A stretch of 64,000 nt of DNA from Cryptomeria japonica (lineage: Eukaryota > Streptophyta > Pinopsida > Cupressales > Cupressaceae): contig NC_081414.1 in assembly GCF_030272615.1 (NCBI RefSeq), positions 658,514,292 to 658,578,291 on the forward strand, given 5' to 3'. A program made the translations under genes and the position numbers. The notes under the pieces are model-generated. The model had not been told where the DNA came from and ran no database searches. It worked only from the letters and a program-made list of their open reading frames with translations. Shown piece by piece: positions 1-11,947 of this stretch (position 1 is the first letter of the stretch; every line of letters starts with the position of its first letter).

Positions 1-1148
1 CAAAATTCTCTATGACGTCTTGGAAGAAGAATATCTTCGAAAATAAAATAACTTGAAATTTTTTCATTGACATCCTCAATAGTTTTCCTTTTTCTTTGTT
101 GTTGAGATCTATCAAAAAGATATACATTTATTCTTTTCTTCTTTAGTTTTAAGAAGAGACTTGCAATTTTGTATATCAAAAATTGGTCATTAAGTACCCA
201 GTACAAGTGGCATAGATCTTCGCCTTTCATCGGCAAAAATTCTCAAAATATCATTCTTGTTATCCTTGAAGAAACACTTGAGATACAAAATAGTTTCCAA
301 TAAATCCAAGTCGAGCTCTCTGTTTTCCAAATAGGGCATAGTTAGTTGGGCTACAGCGACCTCATTACCTAGTTTATTTTTATCTAGAAAACGGGACGCA
401 TTTTTGCCCTTCAAAAGCCAAGGAGCAAGTGGCAGTTTTTCGACCTTGTATTTGGTTTTCCAAATGCGAATATTTTTTGTTATTTCTTGATATGACAATT
501 TATCCTTTTTTTTCTTTAGTTTAACTCCTCTTTTGGGGTTTTCTTATTTTCCCCCTTCCTTTTCAAAGTGTTTTCGACCCCTTGGATCTTTGATTTCTTG
601 TTTATTTGCTCCTTTAGGTCTGTTTTTGGTTTTTGATGTGATGCCTACCTTTTTATTTTTATTATCAAATCCAGAATCCAATTTTAATTTCAACTCATCC
701 CATCCCTTCTTATCACCTTGAGAATTTTTCTTTGCATCGCGTTTGAAAATAATTTTTCTAATTCCTATTCACAATTTCTCTTTCTTTGTATTTATCTTCT
801 CATAATTTCTTTTACGATGATAAATATTTCTAAAGTCTCAAACTAGAAATTAAATTATTTTCTTTGCAAGTTTAAAATCTTAACGAAGTTTTTTTCGGAG
901 TTCCTTTTTTTCTTGTTTTTCTTTCTCTTGTCTACATTTTTCAGCTTCTCGAGCAGCCTGTCTTTCAAGTTGTCTAGCTTTTATGGTTTTTTTGTGCTCT
1001 TGGAACCTTTTCTTTAGTTCTTACATTCTCTCTAAGCATTTATACTCATCTTTTAGCTTGAACACCCTTTTCAAGTTCTTCACTTCTTTTGGAGTAGTCA
1101 CCAATTCTAATTTTTGCAATCTCTGCTCTTTCGTCGTTGTCTTCTTTC
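1..1148 (-). pseudogene. ycf1: Plastid-derived ycf1 (Tic214) fragment, part 1
   Basis: Minus-strand plastid-like sequence, judged part of ycf1, which encodes a large protein of the plastid inner envelope import machinery. The longest open stretch (190-498, 102 codons) includes KYKVEKLPLAPWLLKGKN and FFKDNKNDILRIFADERRR, similar in style to the C-terminal part of Ycf1. Around 900-1000 the minus strand encodes an Arg/Glu/Lys-rich coiled segment (ARQLERQAAREAEKCRQ) like the charged low-complexity regions of conifer Ycf1. Frames are broken throughout. It continues past the left window edge and resumes at 8489 and 11115 after two retrotransposon insertions. Identification rests on residual similarity and on flanking plastid genes, so it is moderately sure. 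Confidence 0.6.
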
Positions 1149-2591
1149 TGATGAATAATAATGAACAACAAATACCCTAACTAGTATTGAGAGGGGGAGT
1201 GAATCAGTACAGACAAAAACTTCTCCACAACTTGTCAAGTTAAAATAATGATAACTGGTTGTCTTCATCACTGAACTTAACCATGGCAATACCGGTTAAA
1301 CATAGTAAGACTTCAGACATCTAAACCAGTAAAACTGAATACTTCAAATAACATTCAACACTTGATAACTAATTCACCAATATACATATGCATATGGTGT
1401 ATCAGTAATACCATAACTATTAGCTTTGCATGCGTAATCACCTAAACAAAGTCTACTCAATCATCACATGAAAAATGCATAACACATGACACATAGATTT
1501 TTCACGTGGAAATCCAAATGGGAAAAACCATGATGGAGATGAATACCCACAAGATTGTTTTTGAACTCTTTTGAAGCTCGCTTTGTTAGAAGCCTAGTCC
1601 GGTTAAAGACTTTTACAATAAGGTTCTGTTAGGAACCGATCCTGTTAAAGATCACTCGATTAAGGGATGGCTATATACCCTATTAAAGGTTGAAACCCTG
1701 TTAAAGGTTACCTTGCCAGAGGATTTGAAGAACTCAATGATCTTGAGTCACCTGGTTAGAGGATTTATAATAAGCCTATTAAAGCTACCTGGCAAAGGGA
1801 TTTTCCTACTGTTGAAATGGTTAGAAGACAACAGGTAAAGCTCAGATCTGATAACGGCACTACATGCTAAGGCAGATCCCTTTCAGTTCCTCTACTCTAC
1901 AATCACACTCTGCATTTTTCTACTCATTGGTCTGGCAAGTATCTCATCACTCAGATACAAAACACAACATTTGCCAACACTTACAATAACAAACATCATC
2001 GACCTTATAGACAACAATTAGGTCAGTAGCATAAACCCTAAACCCTAAACATTCTAGGTTCACAATTATAAGCGGTCCAATCCTGAATGTTCAAACACTT
2101 TGCATAGAATAAAACAATCTCAAACAGATCACAAGTCATTCTGCATCGTCCATTCTTCACCGCACATGGGAATCAGTAACCCATCAGGCTCTCTTCACAT
2201 ACCGCTTAGAAGAATGTTCATTCCTGAGGTAGACATTTAATGCAATCGATCTTCACATGCAAGATCCTCAAGGAAATCCTTCACATGCACAAAATTGACG
2301 TGGCATCTCAATCTCATCCTCGTCTCTTAGCTAACTCATCACAGAATGTCATCGGTTGCATCGCACAAGCTAGATTGTCAAACCAGAAACCCTAGAGCTG
2401 AGACTACCAACCGGTAGTCACACTTAGTGAAACCCTGACACCGGTTCACTACATCTCTTCATACCGGTTCTCCAACTTGAACATCAATAACAACTTCTTC
2501 CAATCTTCATACCGGTTCACCTATACTTATTGACATCAATGACAACATACATTATCATCATATCATCATACTGGTTCATCATATGCCAACA
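1149..2591 (-). repeat. Element A 3' LTR
   Basis: 1443-bp terminal repeat, downstream copy relative to the minus-strand element. It aligns over its whole length with 7047-8488. Near 1500-1545 the minus strand carries the LTR signature of a GGTTTTTCCC-like stretch followed by a TTTCCACG-like stretch, seen in several LTR families of this window. The U3 end (2409-2576) has five spaced AACCGG/CCGGTT-type motifs, one decayed to CTGGTT. Confidence 0.93.
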
Positions 2592-2867
2592 ATGTCCCCC
2601 TTTGGCATTGATGGCAATACTCAATGTAGCATTACAACTATAAACAACATAGACCAGTGCAACTATAACATATATCTTCATCATCAGATATCTTCTCCCA
2701 TATCATACATCATCAAATATCTTCTCCCCCTTTGATAGCAATTCCAAAGTGGAGGCAAAAGCTTCCATTCTCCACTATGTTGCTCCCCCTATGGAGTAGC
2801 ATCCTTCAATACATCAATCCTGAAAGATTTGTCACTGTCATACCTAACTGATGTGGAGCACACATTT
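2592..2867 (-). other. Element A 3' untranslated region and polypurine tract
   Basis: 276 bp between the RNase H stop and the 3' LTR. The minus strand next to the LTR reads GCCAAAGGGGGACAT, a polypurine tract that would prime plus-strand DNA synthesis. No reading frame is seen. Confidence 0.8.
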
Positions 2868-5800
2868 TTAGTTTACTTCATGAAGGGGCAAAACCCCTAA
2901 TTCACCTCTCAAATAGGAAAATGTAGTTTTTGGTAAGGGCTTAGTGAATATGTCTGCTAGTTTCTCCTTACTGGAAACATGTTCTAATACAACCTCTTTG
3001 TTTTGAACCTTCTCTCTTAAGAAATCATACTTGAGCTCAATGTGCTTAGTTCTAGCATGCAATACCGGATTATTGGAAATATTTATTGCACTTGTGTTGT
3101 CACAAAATATACTTACCGGTTCAGATATAGGTACTTTGAAACCATCCAATATATGTTTAATCCAGATTTCTTGAGTGCAGTTCATAAATGCTGCCACATA
3201 CTCTGCTTCAGCTGTAGACTGGGAAGTATAGCTTTGCTTCTTACTCGTCCATGAGACTAGTCTTCCACCAAGAAAGAACACTCCACCGGTTGTGCTCTTC
3301 CGGTCGTTCAAATTACCTGCCCAATCTTCATCGGTATATACTTTAAGATTAAAATCACCATTGTATGGATACCACAATCCATAATCAACTATACCTTTTA
3401 GGTATCTAAGAATCCTCTTGACTTCTACAAAGTGGGATTCTCTTACACTTTTCTGAAAACGGGCCACAATGCCCACTGCATGAGCAATATCTAGTTTGTT
3501 GTGTACCACATAGTGCATCTTACGGATCATTGACCGATACTTCTTCTCATTCACCAATGTTGAATCATCTTCCTTAGTCAATTTGCATCCGGTCACCATC
3601 GGTGTACCAACCGGTTTTCTCTCCTCCATGCCAAAGGTCTTCAATACCTCTTTGACATACTTGGACTGGGTAATAAAGATACCCTCTTTTATTTGCTAAA
3701 TATGTAGACCAATGAAGAAATTTATCTCTCCAATCAGAGACATCTCAAACTCTTTCTTCATTTCATCTACAAATGCATGGCTCATTTCATCATCTCCTCT
3801 AAAGATTATGTCATCTACAAACACTTCACAGATCAAAATCTGATCACCTTCAGATTTTAGGTAGATGTTGCTATCCTCACTTGTTCTCTAAAATCCTATC
3901 TTCACAAGATGAGAGTGTAACCATTCATACCATGCCCTTGGTGCTTGTTTCAATCCATATAGGGCCTTGTGTAATCTACATACCATGTTACTATCTTTTG
4001 ATAAGGCAAACCCATCTGGTTGCTCAATATACACTTCCTCTTTTAGGATTCCATTCAAGAACATAGACTTCACATCCATTTGGTATACCTTGAATCCCTT
4101 AAATGTTGCAAATGCAAGTAGAATTCGAACACCTTCCAGTCTAGCCACTGGGGCAAAAGTTTCTCCATAGTCTTTTCCCTTTTCCTGAGCATATCCCTTG
4201 CATACAAGTCTTGCCTTATTCCTTACAATTGTGCCTTCTTCATTCAACTTATTCTTGAAGACCCATTTCGTACCTATGACATTAATGTGTTCTAGTATTG
4301 GTACCAAATACCATGTTGCATTATTTTCTATCTGGTCTAGCTCCTCTTCCATTTCCTTAATCCAGTCTTCTTCTGTAAGTGTCTCTCTAGTGGTTTTAGG
4401 CTCAAATTTAGAAATCATGCAAGAGTTTTCTTTCACCTTTCTTCTTGTGAGTATCCATGCATCTTTATCTCCTATGATTTTCTTCGGATCATGATGTAGT
4501 TTCACATATCTAGGAATGACTCTAGTTGGTTCTACTTTCTTTTCCTCTTCTTCTTCTTCACCTACTGCATCTTCTACCGGTACAGGAACACTGAGGTCTT
4601 TGCTTGTTTCTTTCTTAACCGGTTCCCAGAAGGCTACACCTGGTTCATCTTCCACTTGCTCGTTGCAGGTTTCCTTAGGCTCCTCAGGGGATTCATCAAC
4701 CCTGACATTGATACTCTCAACAATTTTTTGAGTCCTATTGTTGTAGCACTTGAGAGCTTTTCTCTTAGTGGAATATCCCAGAAATATTCCTTCATCACAT
4801 TTAGCATCAAACTTGCTTAGATGCTCACCTCTCTTGATATATCACTTACTACCAAATACTTTAAAATAACTTACAGTGGGAGTCCTCCCGGTCCAATACT
4901 CGTAAGGGGTTTTAACTTTACCTTTCTTGATGAGTACCCAATTCATAGTATAGACTACAGTGCTCACCGCTTCTCTCCAAAAAGTGTGAGCAACCTTTCC
5001 TTGGATCAGCATTGTTCTGGCCGCTTCAACTATAGTCATGTTATTCCTTTCTATTATTCCATTATGTTGTGGTGTCCTTGGGGAAAACAACTGCCTCTTG
5101 ATACCGTTCTCTTCACAATAGTTGTTGAATTCATCAGAAGTGAATTCACCTCCTTGATCAGTTCTTAGGCATTTTATCCTTTGACCACTTTCCTTCTCTA
5201 CTAATGATCTAAAGGCTTTGAACTTTCCAAATGCCTTAGACTTGTCTTTCAAGAATGTGACCCACATCATTCTTGAGCAGTCATCAGTAAGAATCATGAA
5301 ATACCTATCTCCCTGAATACTTCTAGTTTTCATTGGACCACACAGATCAGTATGCACAAGATCAAGTAAGTTCTCTGTTGAAAAAGACTTGCCTTTGAAA
5401 GTTGAGGAAGACATCTTCCCAAGTTGGCATTCTCTACACAAATAATTCTCTGGTTTGTTCAGCAAAGGCAATCCTCTTACTGCCTTGATCTTACTCGCCT
5501 TTACAATATTGTCAAAATTCATATGACAAAGTCTCTTATGTCATATCCAACTATCATCAAACTTTGCCATCAGACACTAACTAATCTTGGCATTCAACTG
5601 AAACAAGTTACCTCTGGTCTGCTTACCGGTGGCAATAAGTTCACTACTCTTTCCAATTATACTGCAGACTCCACCTTTGAACTCCAGAATGAGTCCTTTA
5701 TCATTTAGCTGAGCAACACTCAAAAGGTTGTGCTTAAGGCCTTCTACCCAGTAGATATCATCCGCACTGCTCTTTCCATTCAGTGAGATGGATCCTTTAC

Positions 5801-6956
5801 CTTTTACCAAGCAAGGTGCATCGTTGCCAAACCTGAGAACACCTCCATCATATTCTTCTAGAGACAGAAACTTTCTTAGGTCACCAGTCATGTGGTGAGA
5901 ACACCCACTATCAATAATCCACTCATTAGAGTTATCAATGAGAGAGACAAGGGCTTTCTTGTCAGACACTTCTTCCTTTACAGCTACAAAAACTATGTCC
6001 TCATTCTCTTCATCCTTAGATTCTTCATTAGTAACACCTTCATCAACTGCAACAAGACAATTTCTCCTACCTCCTCCTTTATACTTTCTAAACCTCTTTG
6101 GTTTATCCTTATTGTCATTATTAGGACAATTAACAGCTATATGTCCTATCTTATTGCAAGAAAAACATTTTAAAGGAAGCTTACCTCTGTATTTTTTGGT
6201 GCCTTTTGGAAGTCTCTTGGCAAGAAGAGCTTAAAACTCCATCAGAATCTCTTCATCATCCATATCTCTGCATTGCCTAGATTCATAATTGGTACTTACT
6301 TCTTTTCCTTTTCTAGTTGGTGCAGCAGATGCTCTAAAGGCTGACTCGGTCTTCTGAACACTGTCATCATATCTATTCAACTCATATGTTGTCAACTTTG
6401 CAATGATAGAGTCTAAGGATACCTTGGTTTTTTCAATAGAACTTAGCTCCTGAATAGAAGCAACTCTGATTGCATAGACCGGTAACAATGATCTTAAAAC
6501 TTTACTGACAACGGTGGCATCATCAATTGCTCCACCAGTGCTCTTGATATCTCCAACCACAGTCTTGATCCTTATGCCATATTGTTGAATGGTCTCTCCT
6601 TCAACCATCCTAATGTCTTCAAATTTTCCTCTAAGGCTTTCTTCCTTAGCCTGCTTGACATGCTCATCACCACCATAAATGGTTTCCAATGTGTCCCATA
6701 CATCGTTAGGAGCATCCTTATCTTGTACATCAATGAACTCAATATCGGACAGGCTACTAATAAGGGCTTCCATGACTTGCCCATTTTCTTGAATCTCTCT
6801 TTTCTAATCATCAGTTAGAGTGTCAGTGGGGATTACATAGGCATTCTCAACACAGCTCCAATGTTGAGCACCCAAACTCTTGATATAAATATTCAATATG
6901 TCCTTCCATATTTTGAAGTTATCTCTATTGAACTTAGGACCTTCCCTCTTCATCAT
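2868..6956 (-). pseudogene. Element A gag-pol polyprotein, decayed
   Basis: Single Copia gag-pol frame starting at an ATG-ATG pair (6956). Order: gag (about 6956-6231); zinc knuckle CFSCNKIGHIAVNC near 6125-6170; aspartic protease WIIDSGCSHHMTGD near 5890; GAG-pre-integrase near 5530; integrase with D, D and E residues (HTDLCGP, LRTDQGGEF, NGIIERN) over 5500-4900; reverse transcriptase with GTKWVFKNK and FVDDIIF near 3805; RNase H with YTDEDWAG and the ADIFTKPLP tail ending at 2868. Premature stops include TAG at 6804-6806, TAA at 6231-6233, and stops near 5577, 5540, 4845, 3885 and 3700. Several fit CAA/CAG or TGG mutated by a transition. Without them it would be one continuous polyprotein of about 1360 codons. 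Confidence 0.93.
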
Positions 6957-7032
6957 TAAAGCAAGATATTTTACCTCAAGTGGTTAAGCTTATATCATTG
7001 AGGACAGCTTATATCACCGAGGACCTGGAGTT

Positions 7033-7044
7033 GCTCTGATACCA
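7033..7044 (-). other. Element A primer binding site (initiator Met-tRNA)
   Basis: The plus strand reads GCTCTGATACCA, so the minus strand reads TGGTATCAGAGC, two bases inside the 5' LTR. It is complementary to the 3' end of plant initiator Met-tRNA and would prime minus-strand DNA synthesis. It fixes element orientation. Confidence 0.92.
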
Positions 7045-7046
7045 AT

Positions 7047-8488
7047 TGATGAATAATGATGAACAACAAATACCCTAACTGGTACTGAGAGGGGGGGTGA
7101 ATCAGTACAAAAAAAAACTTCTCCATAACTTATCAAGTTAAAACAATGATAATAGGTTGTCTTCATCACTGAACTTAACCATGGCAATACTGGTTAAACA
7201 TAGTAAGACTTTAGACATCTAAACCAGTAAAACTGAATACTTCGAATAACATTCAATACTTGATAACTACTTCACCAATATACATATGCATGTGTTGTAT
7301 CAGTAATACCATAACTATTAGCTTTGCATGCATAATCACCTAAACAAAGTATGCTCAATCATCACATGAAAAATGCACAACACATGACACACATATTTTT
7401 CACCTGGAAACCCAAATGGGAAAACCCACGATGGGGATGAATACACACAGGCTTGTTTTTGAACTCTTTTGAAGCTCGCTCTATTAGGAGCCTAGTTCGG
7501 TTAAAGACTTTTACAATAAAGTTTTGTTAGGAACTAATCCTGTTAAAGATCACCCGATTAAGGGATGGCTATCTACCCTGTTAAAGGTTGAAACCTTGTC
7601 AAAGGTTACCTTGCTAGAGGATTTGAAGAACTTAATGATCTTGAGTCACCTAGTTAGAGGATTTACAATAAGCATGTTAAAGCTACCTAGAAAAGGGATT
7701 TTCCTACTATTGAAATGGTTAGAAGATAACAAGTAAAGCTCTGATCTGATAACGGCACTACATGATAAGGCAGATCCCTTTCAGTTCCTCTACTCTATAA
7801 TCATACTCTGCGGTTTTTTACTCACTGGTCTGGCAAGTATCTCATCACTCGGATACAAAACACAACATTTGCCAACACTTACAATAACAAACATCATCGA
7901 CCTTATAGACAACAATTAGGTCGGTAGCATAAACCCTAAACCCTGAACATTCTAGGTTTACAATTACAAGCGGTCCAATCCTGACTATTCAAACACTTTG
8001 CATAAAATAAAACAATCTCAAACAAATCACAAGTCATTCTGCATCGTTCATTCTTCACCGCACATGGGAATCAATAACCCATCACGCTCTCTTCACATAC
8101 CACTTAGAAGAATGTTCATTCCCGAGGTAGACATTTAATGCAATCGATCTTCACATGCAAGATCCTCAAGGAAATCCTTAACATGCACAAAACTGACATG
8201 ACATCTCAATCTCATCCTCATCTCTTAGCTAACTCATCACAAAATGTCACTGGTTGCATCGCACAAACTAGATTGCCAAACCGAAAACCCTAGAGCTGAG
8301 ACTTCCAACCGGTAGTCACACTTAGTGAAACCCTAACACCAGTTCACTACATCTCTTCATACCGGTTCTCCAACTTGAACATCAATAACAACTTCTTCCA
8401 TCTTCATACCGGTTCACCTGTACTTATTGACATCAATGACAACATACATTATCATCATATCATCATACCGGTTCATGATATGCCAACA
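7047..8488 (-). repeat. Element A 5' LTR
   Basis: 1442-bp promoter-side terminal repeat, homologous to 1149-2591 with many scattered, mostly transition differences. Its outer end reads TGCCAACA on the plus strand and is followed directly by the duplicated target CTTTC. Confidence 0.93.
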
Positions 8489-8622
8489 CTTTCCTCTTTT
8501 ATTTTTTGAAGTTCTGTGAATTTGTTCATTTTTTCATCCTCTCTCTTCTTGAGACTTTCCATTACATAAGCAACAACGTCTAAATCTTGCACTATTTGAA
8601 TTTCCTTGAATTCCTACATTTG
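8489..8622 (-). pseudogene. ycf1: Plastid-derived ycf1 fragment, part 2
   Basis: 134-bp island between elements A and B that continues the sequence left of element A. Removing A and one CTTTC copy joins 1148 to 8494. It is too short for an independent call. Identity as ycf1 is inherited from its neighbours at 1-1148 and 11115-11640. Confidence 0.5.
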
Positions 8623-8994
8623 TGTGAGAGTTGAGAAATACAACACCACAGGAGCCCAAATGATCTTTGCAAGTTGAAAAATTTGTTACAAGGAGAAGCA
8701 AGGAAGCAAATAACAGATAAAACAAATACACAGAAAATATGCTCAAAACAATGAGAGCTCAATATTCACAAAATGTGTAATGTGATAATCCTTACAATAC
8801 AATAAAAAGAATAAACCTCTAATAGGTCAAGAAACCCTAAAAAGGAAAATCTAGGCTTGCACATAATAATTAATAAAAAGAATTAATTATTATGCACTTG
8901 AAGTTAGCTTAAGTGTAAAAAGAGATAATAGGGAACTTAAAGAATTAAACAAATATTGTTTAATTAATCAAATAAAGCCTTGATTACTCTAACA
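8623..8994 (-). repeat. Element B 3' LTR
   Basis: 372-bp terminal repeat. It matches 10739-11109 and the two LTRs of element C (15763-16132, 29980-30346). Confidence 0.92.
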
Positions 8995-10738
8995 CCCCCA
9001 CTTAAGCTAGACTTAGGGAGAAGCTAAAACCTAGAACAGCTACTGAAAGCAGGAAAGATGGGTCCCAGCAACAAGGCCTGGTCAGGTACCCAAATACAAC
9101 CAAATCTCTATGAACCGGAGAAATAGAGAAAACCATGTGGGAAAAAAACTCTACTCCAAATAGAGATAGAAAAGGCAAGAAGAAGGACTGAAAAAGCCTC
9201 CAAACAAGAATGTTCCAAAAAAATAGGAACAAGAGAAGATTGGAAGAATCACTGAAGCATGAAGAACCTGCAAACACTGTCAAAGAATAACTACTGATTT
9301 GAAGAACCTCCACTGCAATAGAACATGACTAGGTAGAGAAGACTGTAATCTGTATGAGTGCCCTCAAACGACACTACTCAAATCAGAAGGCAAACAAAGA
9401 AAAACAATTGAAATCGAAGATACAGATGGCATGAGAAACCAAAGCCTAAAGAGTTGATCAATCGAACCATGAAATCATTAGAACCAACAGGACAAACCTC
9501 CCCATAATGTTGAAAAGGGAGAGGGACATGTACACTAAAAAGAACGGCCAACAAGAACTGCACGACGAAAATCCAGGAACATCGAAGGCACAGAGAAAGT
9601 ACATTGTGTTGTGGAAGGAACACTCACTTGACACATAGCATGAGGCAAATGTCATGGAAGGAACACTCACTGGACAAAGGTAGATGGCAAACATCAACTT
9701 TCTCATGGCACTTTAGAAGTAGTGCATGTACAATAAGGCACAAGATGTGCAAGACCTCAAGTAAACAATGCATGATGGCACTTTATCTCAGTGTGTTTGC
9801 ATAAAAGAAGCTACAATGATAATAAGACTGGAAACAAAAAAAAGAGCCAAAACCGAGACATCCTACTCAGAGAAGAGATCCCAGGACCTGAAACAACCAA
9901 GATATCCGCAAAGTGCTGAAAAGCAAAAAACTGAAGAAAAAATTCCTGGAGCAGAATCTAGAAAGAAAACTCGTATGGCTGGAAAGTACACAAGACAAGC
10001 TTTCCAACGATATAAAGTTTTCAAAAAAATTGGATGGATGCTCAAGTGATGTCTCCTCGAGTGCAAAAATGAACCTCTGGATTTGACAAAAAAACACACT
10101 ATCAAAAAAGAAAAATCAAAAGTTCAAACCTCCAGATCTAGATAGAGCTTGGAAAGAGCTTTCCGACGATATAAGATTTGTCGAAAAATGCCTCCGTATG
10201 ACCAAGTTACGGTCAAAATTTTAAAAAAATCCCCTTTTAGGGCATAATTTGATGAAAATTTTCTGACGCATTTGCAGGTACAACCGTACGGATTTCTGAG
10301 CCTCAAAAAATGTGCCAAAAAAATCATGCCCCAGATACTCCTATCACCAAAAATAGGCAAATTATATATCAAAATTCATGGAATCAGCCTTCTGAATCCA
10401 ACTGTGAGGTTTTTTTGGCACCAGAATGTACCAAAAAATAAGCTACCCCCAGAAATAGAAAAAAACAACTGCACAAACCCCTGAATATACAGATCTGGAG
10501 AACAAGTCCCAAAATCACCTAGAGGCTCAGGAGTAAAAAATGGTCAAGTTTTATATGACCATAGGGGTTTTGGGGCCTTTTGAGCATGATGGTGAGGTTC
10601 ATTTAGGCCCAAAGTGCTCAGAAAAAAAGGCCTTTCCCTAGGTTCATAAAAAAAATTCTGAAAAACCCCAGATCTACTTCCAATGCAAAAATTCTCAAAA
10701 CAAGAACAAATAGCTATAGATCTAAAGCTCTGATACCA
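8995..10738 (-). other. Element B interior, non-coding
   Basis: 1744 bp with no convincing coding frame; the short open frames in it are not conserved with element C. The parts near both LTRs match element C (8995-10210 with 16133-17370; 10525-10738 with 29765-29979). The stretch 10220-10525 does not match and seems to be a replaceable module. Element B also contains two related phrases, CAACGATATAAAG near 10005 and CGACGATATAAG near 10165, suggesting internal duplication. Confidence 0.7.
10727..10738 (-). other. Element B primer binding site (Met-tRNA)
   Basis: GCTCTGATACCA on the plus strand abuts the LTR at 10739. The minus strand is TGGTATCAGAGC. Confidence 0.92.
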
Positions 10739-11109
10739 TGTGAGAGTTGAGAAACACAACACCATAGAAGCCCAAATGATCTTTGCAAGTTGAAAAACCT
10801 GTTACAAGGAGAAGCAAGGAAGCAAATAACAGATAAAACAAATACACAGAAAATATGCTAAAAAAAATGAGAGCTCAATATTCACAAAATGTGTAATGTG
10901 ATAATCCTTACAATATAATGAAAAGAATAAACCTCTAATAGGTCAAGAAACCCTAAAAAGGAAAACCTAGGCTAGCACATAATAATTAATAAAAGAAATA
11001 ATTATTATGCACCTAATGTTAGCTTAAGTGTAAAAAGAGATAATAGGGAACTTAAAGAATTAAACAAATATTGCTTAATTAATCAAGTAAAGACCCGATT
11101 ACTCTAACA
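10739..11109 (-). repeat. Element B 5' LTR
   Basis: 371-bp repeat ending CTCTAACA on the plus strand, followed by the TSD ATTTG. Confidence 0.92.
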
Positions 11110-11114
11110 ATTTG

Positions 11115-11640
11115 TTTGATGTTTTTTTCTGATTATATCCAGAAGAAAAAGGTCATCAAGGTTTGAGGCATTTTTTGGTTTTTTTCTTATATCTGGAAAC
11201 AACTAAAAATGGAATTTGTAATATGAATTCTTCTTAGTTGTCGAGTAATCAGAATTGTTCTTTTTCGAAGAATCGAAATTCTTCTTTTTCAAAGAATTGA
11301 AATTCTTCTTTTTCAAAGAATTGAAATTATTTTTCCTCTTCTTCTCAGAGTACCCAAGATTCTTCATCTATTGAAAATTGGTAATAGCTTGATAATTTGG
11401 TTCTAGTATATATTGAATCACGGGTCCATGATTATCTTCTTTCAAATGATCTAGATAACTATAAGCCAAAATCTCATATCTGTGACGCTTGATGCAGTTT
11501 TTTAATTGCCTCAAAAAAACACGCTAATTGTTTTTCTCCCAAAAAGGATGCAAAGTCATTCCACCCGAATCGGCTACTAATAATTTTTTTGTTTTTCTAC
11601 GACATTATTTTGTAGCCAACACACCATTTCAATCACTACT
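11115..11640 (-). pseudogene. ycf1: Plastid-derived ycf1 fragment, part 3
   Basis: The minus strand encodes KRHRYEILAYSYLDH and nearby charged, Lys/Asn-rich sequence. The pattern of basic residues, Tyr and a YSY/YKY motif resembles the C-terminal half of Ycf1. A triplet-rich tract near 11250-11340 repeats a phrase encoding NFNSLKKK two to three times. Stops and shifts break the frame. It is continuous with part 2 once element B and one TSD are removed. The right boundary is approximate, because the next plastid sequence (psaA) is from another plastome region. Confidence 0.6.
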
Positions 11641-11729
11641 TCCAGTCCCTATCAGTCAACTCTCGAAGATCATTACAATTCAATAGTCCTTGTGAATCCA
11701 AAAAGTCCTTAAAAACTATCCAATTTCTA

Positions 11730-11932
11730 GAGTGTGGCTGACCGATACTGCACACCACCATTTGGCTATTGCAGTTTTTTTTTCTAATCGTTGGTCATAT
11801 GTATAGAACCAATTGGTTTATTGGTCATTAACCTCAAGGATATTTTGGAAGCTCATAAAGGTCCATTTACAAGGGAAGGACATAAAGGTCTTTACGATAT
11901 CTTAACTACTTCATGGCATGCTCAATTAGCCA
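11730..11932 (+). pseudogene. psaA: Plastid-derived psaA fragment (photosystem I P700 apoprotein A1)
   Basis: Plus-strand scrap of about 200 bp. It encodes WLTDTAHHHLAIAV, then GHMYRTNW, then after a one-base shift [19 protein letters not shown] and [13 protein letters not shown]. The KGPFT and SWHAQL wording distinguishes psaA from the related psaB, which has PPGG and NNSLHFQL there. It ends abruptly and is joined to psaB on the opposite strand. In plastomes psaA and psaB lie in tandem on the same strand, so this junction is a rearrangement. Confidence 0.88.
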
Positions 11933-11947
11933 AATAGAAAGTAACCC

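Larger units (their letters stand above)
1149..8488 (-). mobile_element. Ty1/Copia LTR retrotransposon, full length, decayed (element A)
   Basis: Complete Copia element on the minus strand, 7340 bp, flanked by the target duplication CTTTC (1144-1148 and 8489-8493). LTRs are 1149-2591 and 7047-8488. On the minus strand they begin TGTTGGCA and end TCATCA. A Met-tRNA primer binding site is next to the upstream LTR and a G-rich polypurine tract next to the downstream LTR. Domain order gag, protease, integrase, reverse transcriptase, RNase H defines Copia. It is inserted in the plastid-derived ycf1 sequence. Several in-frame stops show it is inactive. Confidence 0.95.
8623..11109 (-). mobile_element. 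Non-autonomous LTR retrotransposon, about 2.5 kb (element B)
   Basis: Complete small LTR element on the minus strand with TSD ATTTG (8618-8622, 11110-11114). LTRs of 372 and 371 bp are 8623-8994 and 10739-11109. On the minus strand they run TGTTAGAG to CTCTCACA. A Met-tRNA primer site is at 10727-10738 and a polypurine tract (AAGTGGGGG) next to 8994. The 1.74-kb interior has no gag, protease, reverse transcriptase or integrase, so it must be moved by another element's proteins. By eye the LTRs differ at about 5 percent, mostly transitions. Same family as element C at 15763-30346. Confidence 0.92.

Noticed and set aside
190-498. A functional 102-codon gene
   Set aside because: It lies inside broken plastid-derived sequence with ycf1 character; the open stretch is a leftover.
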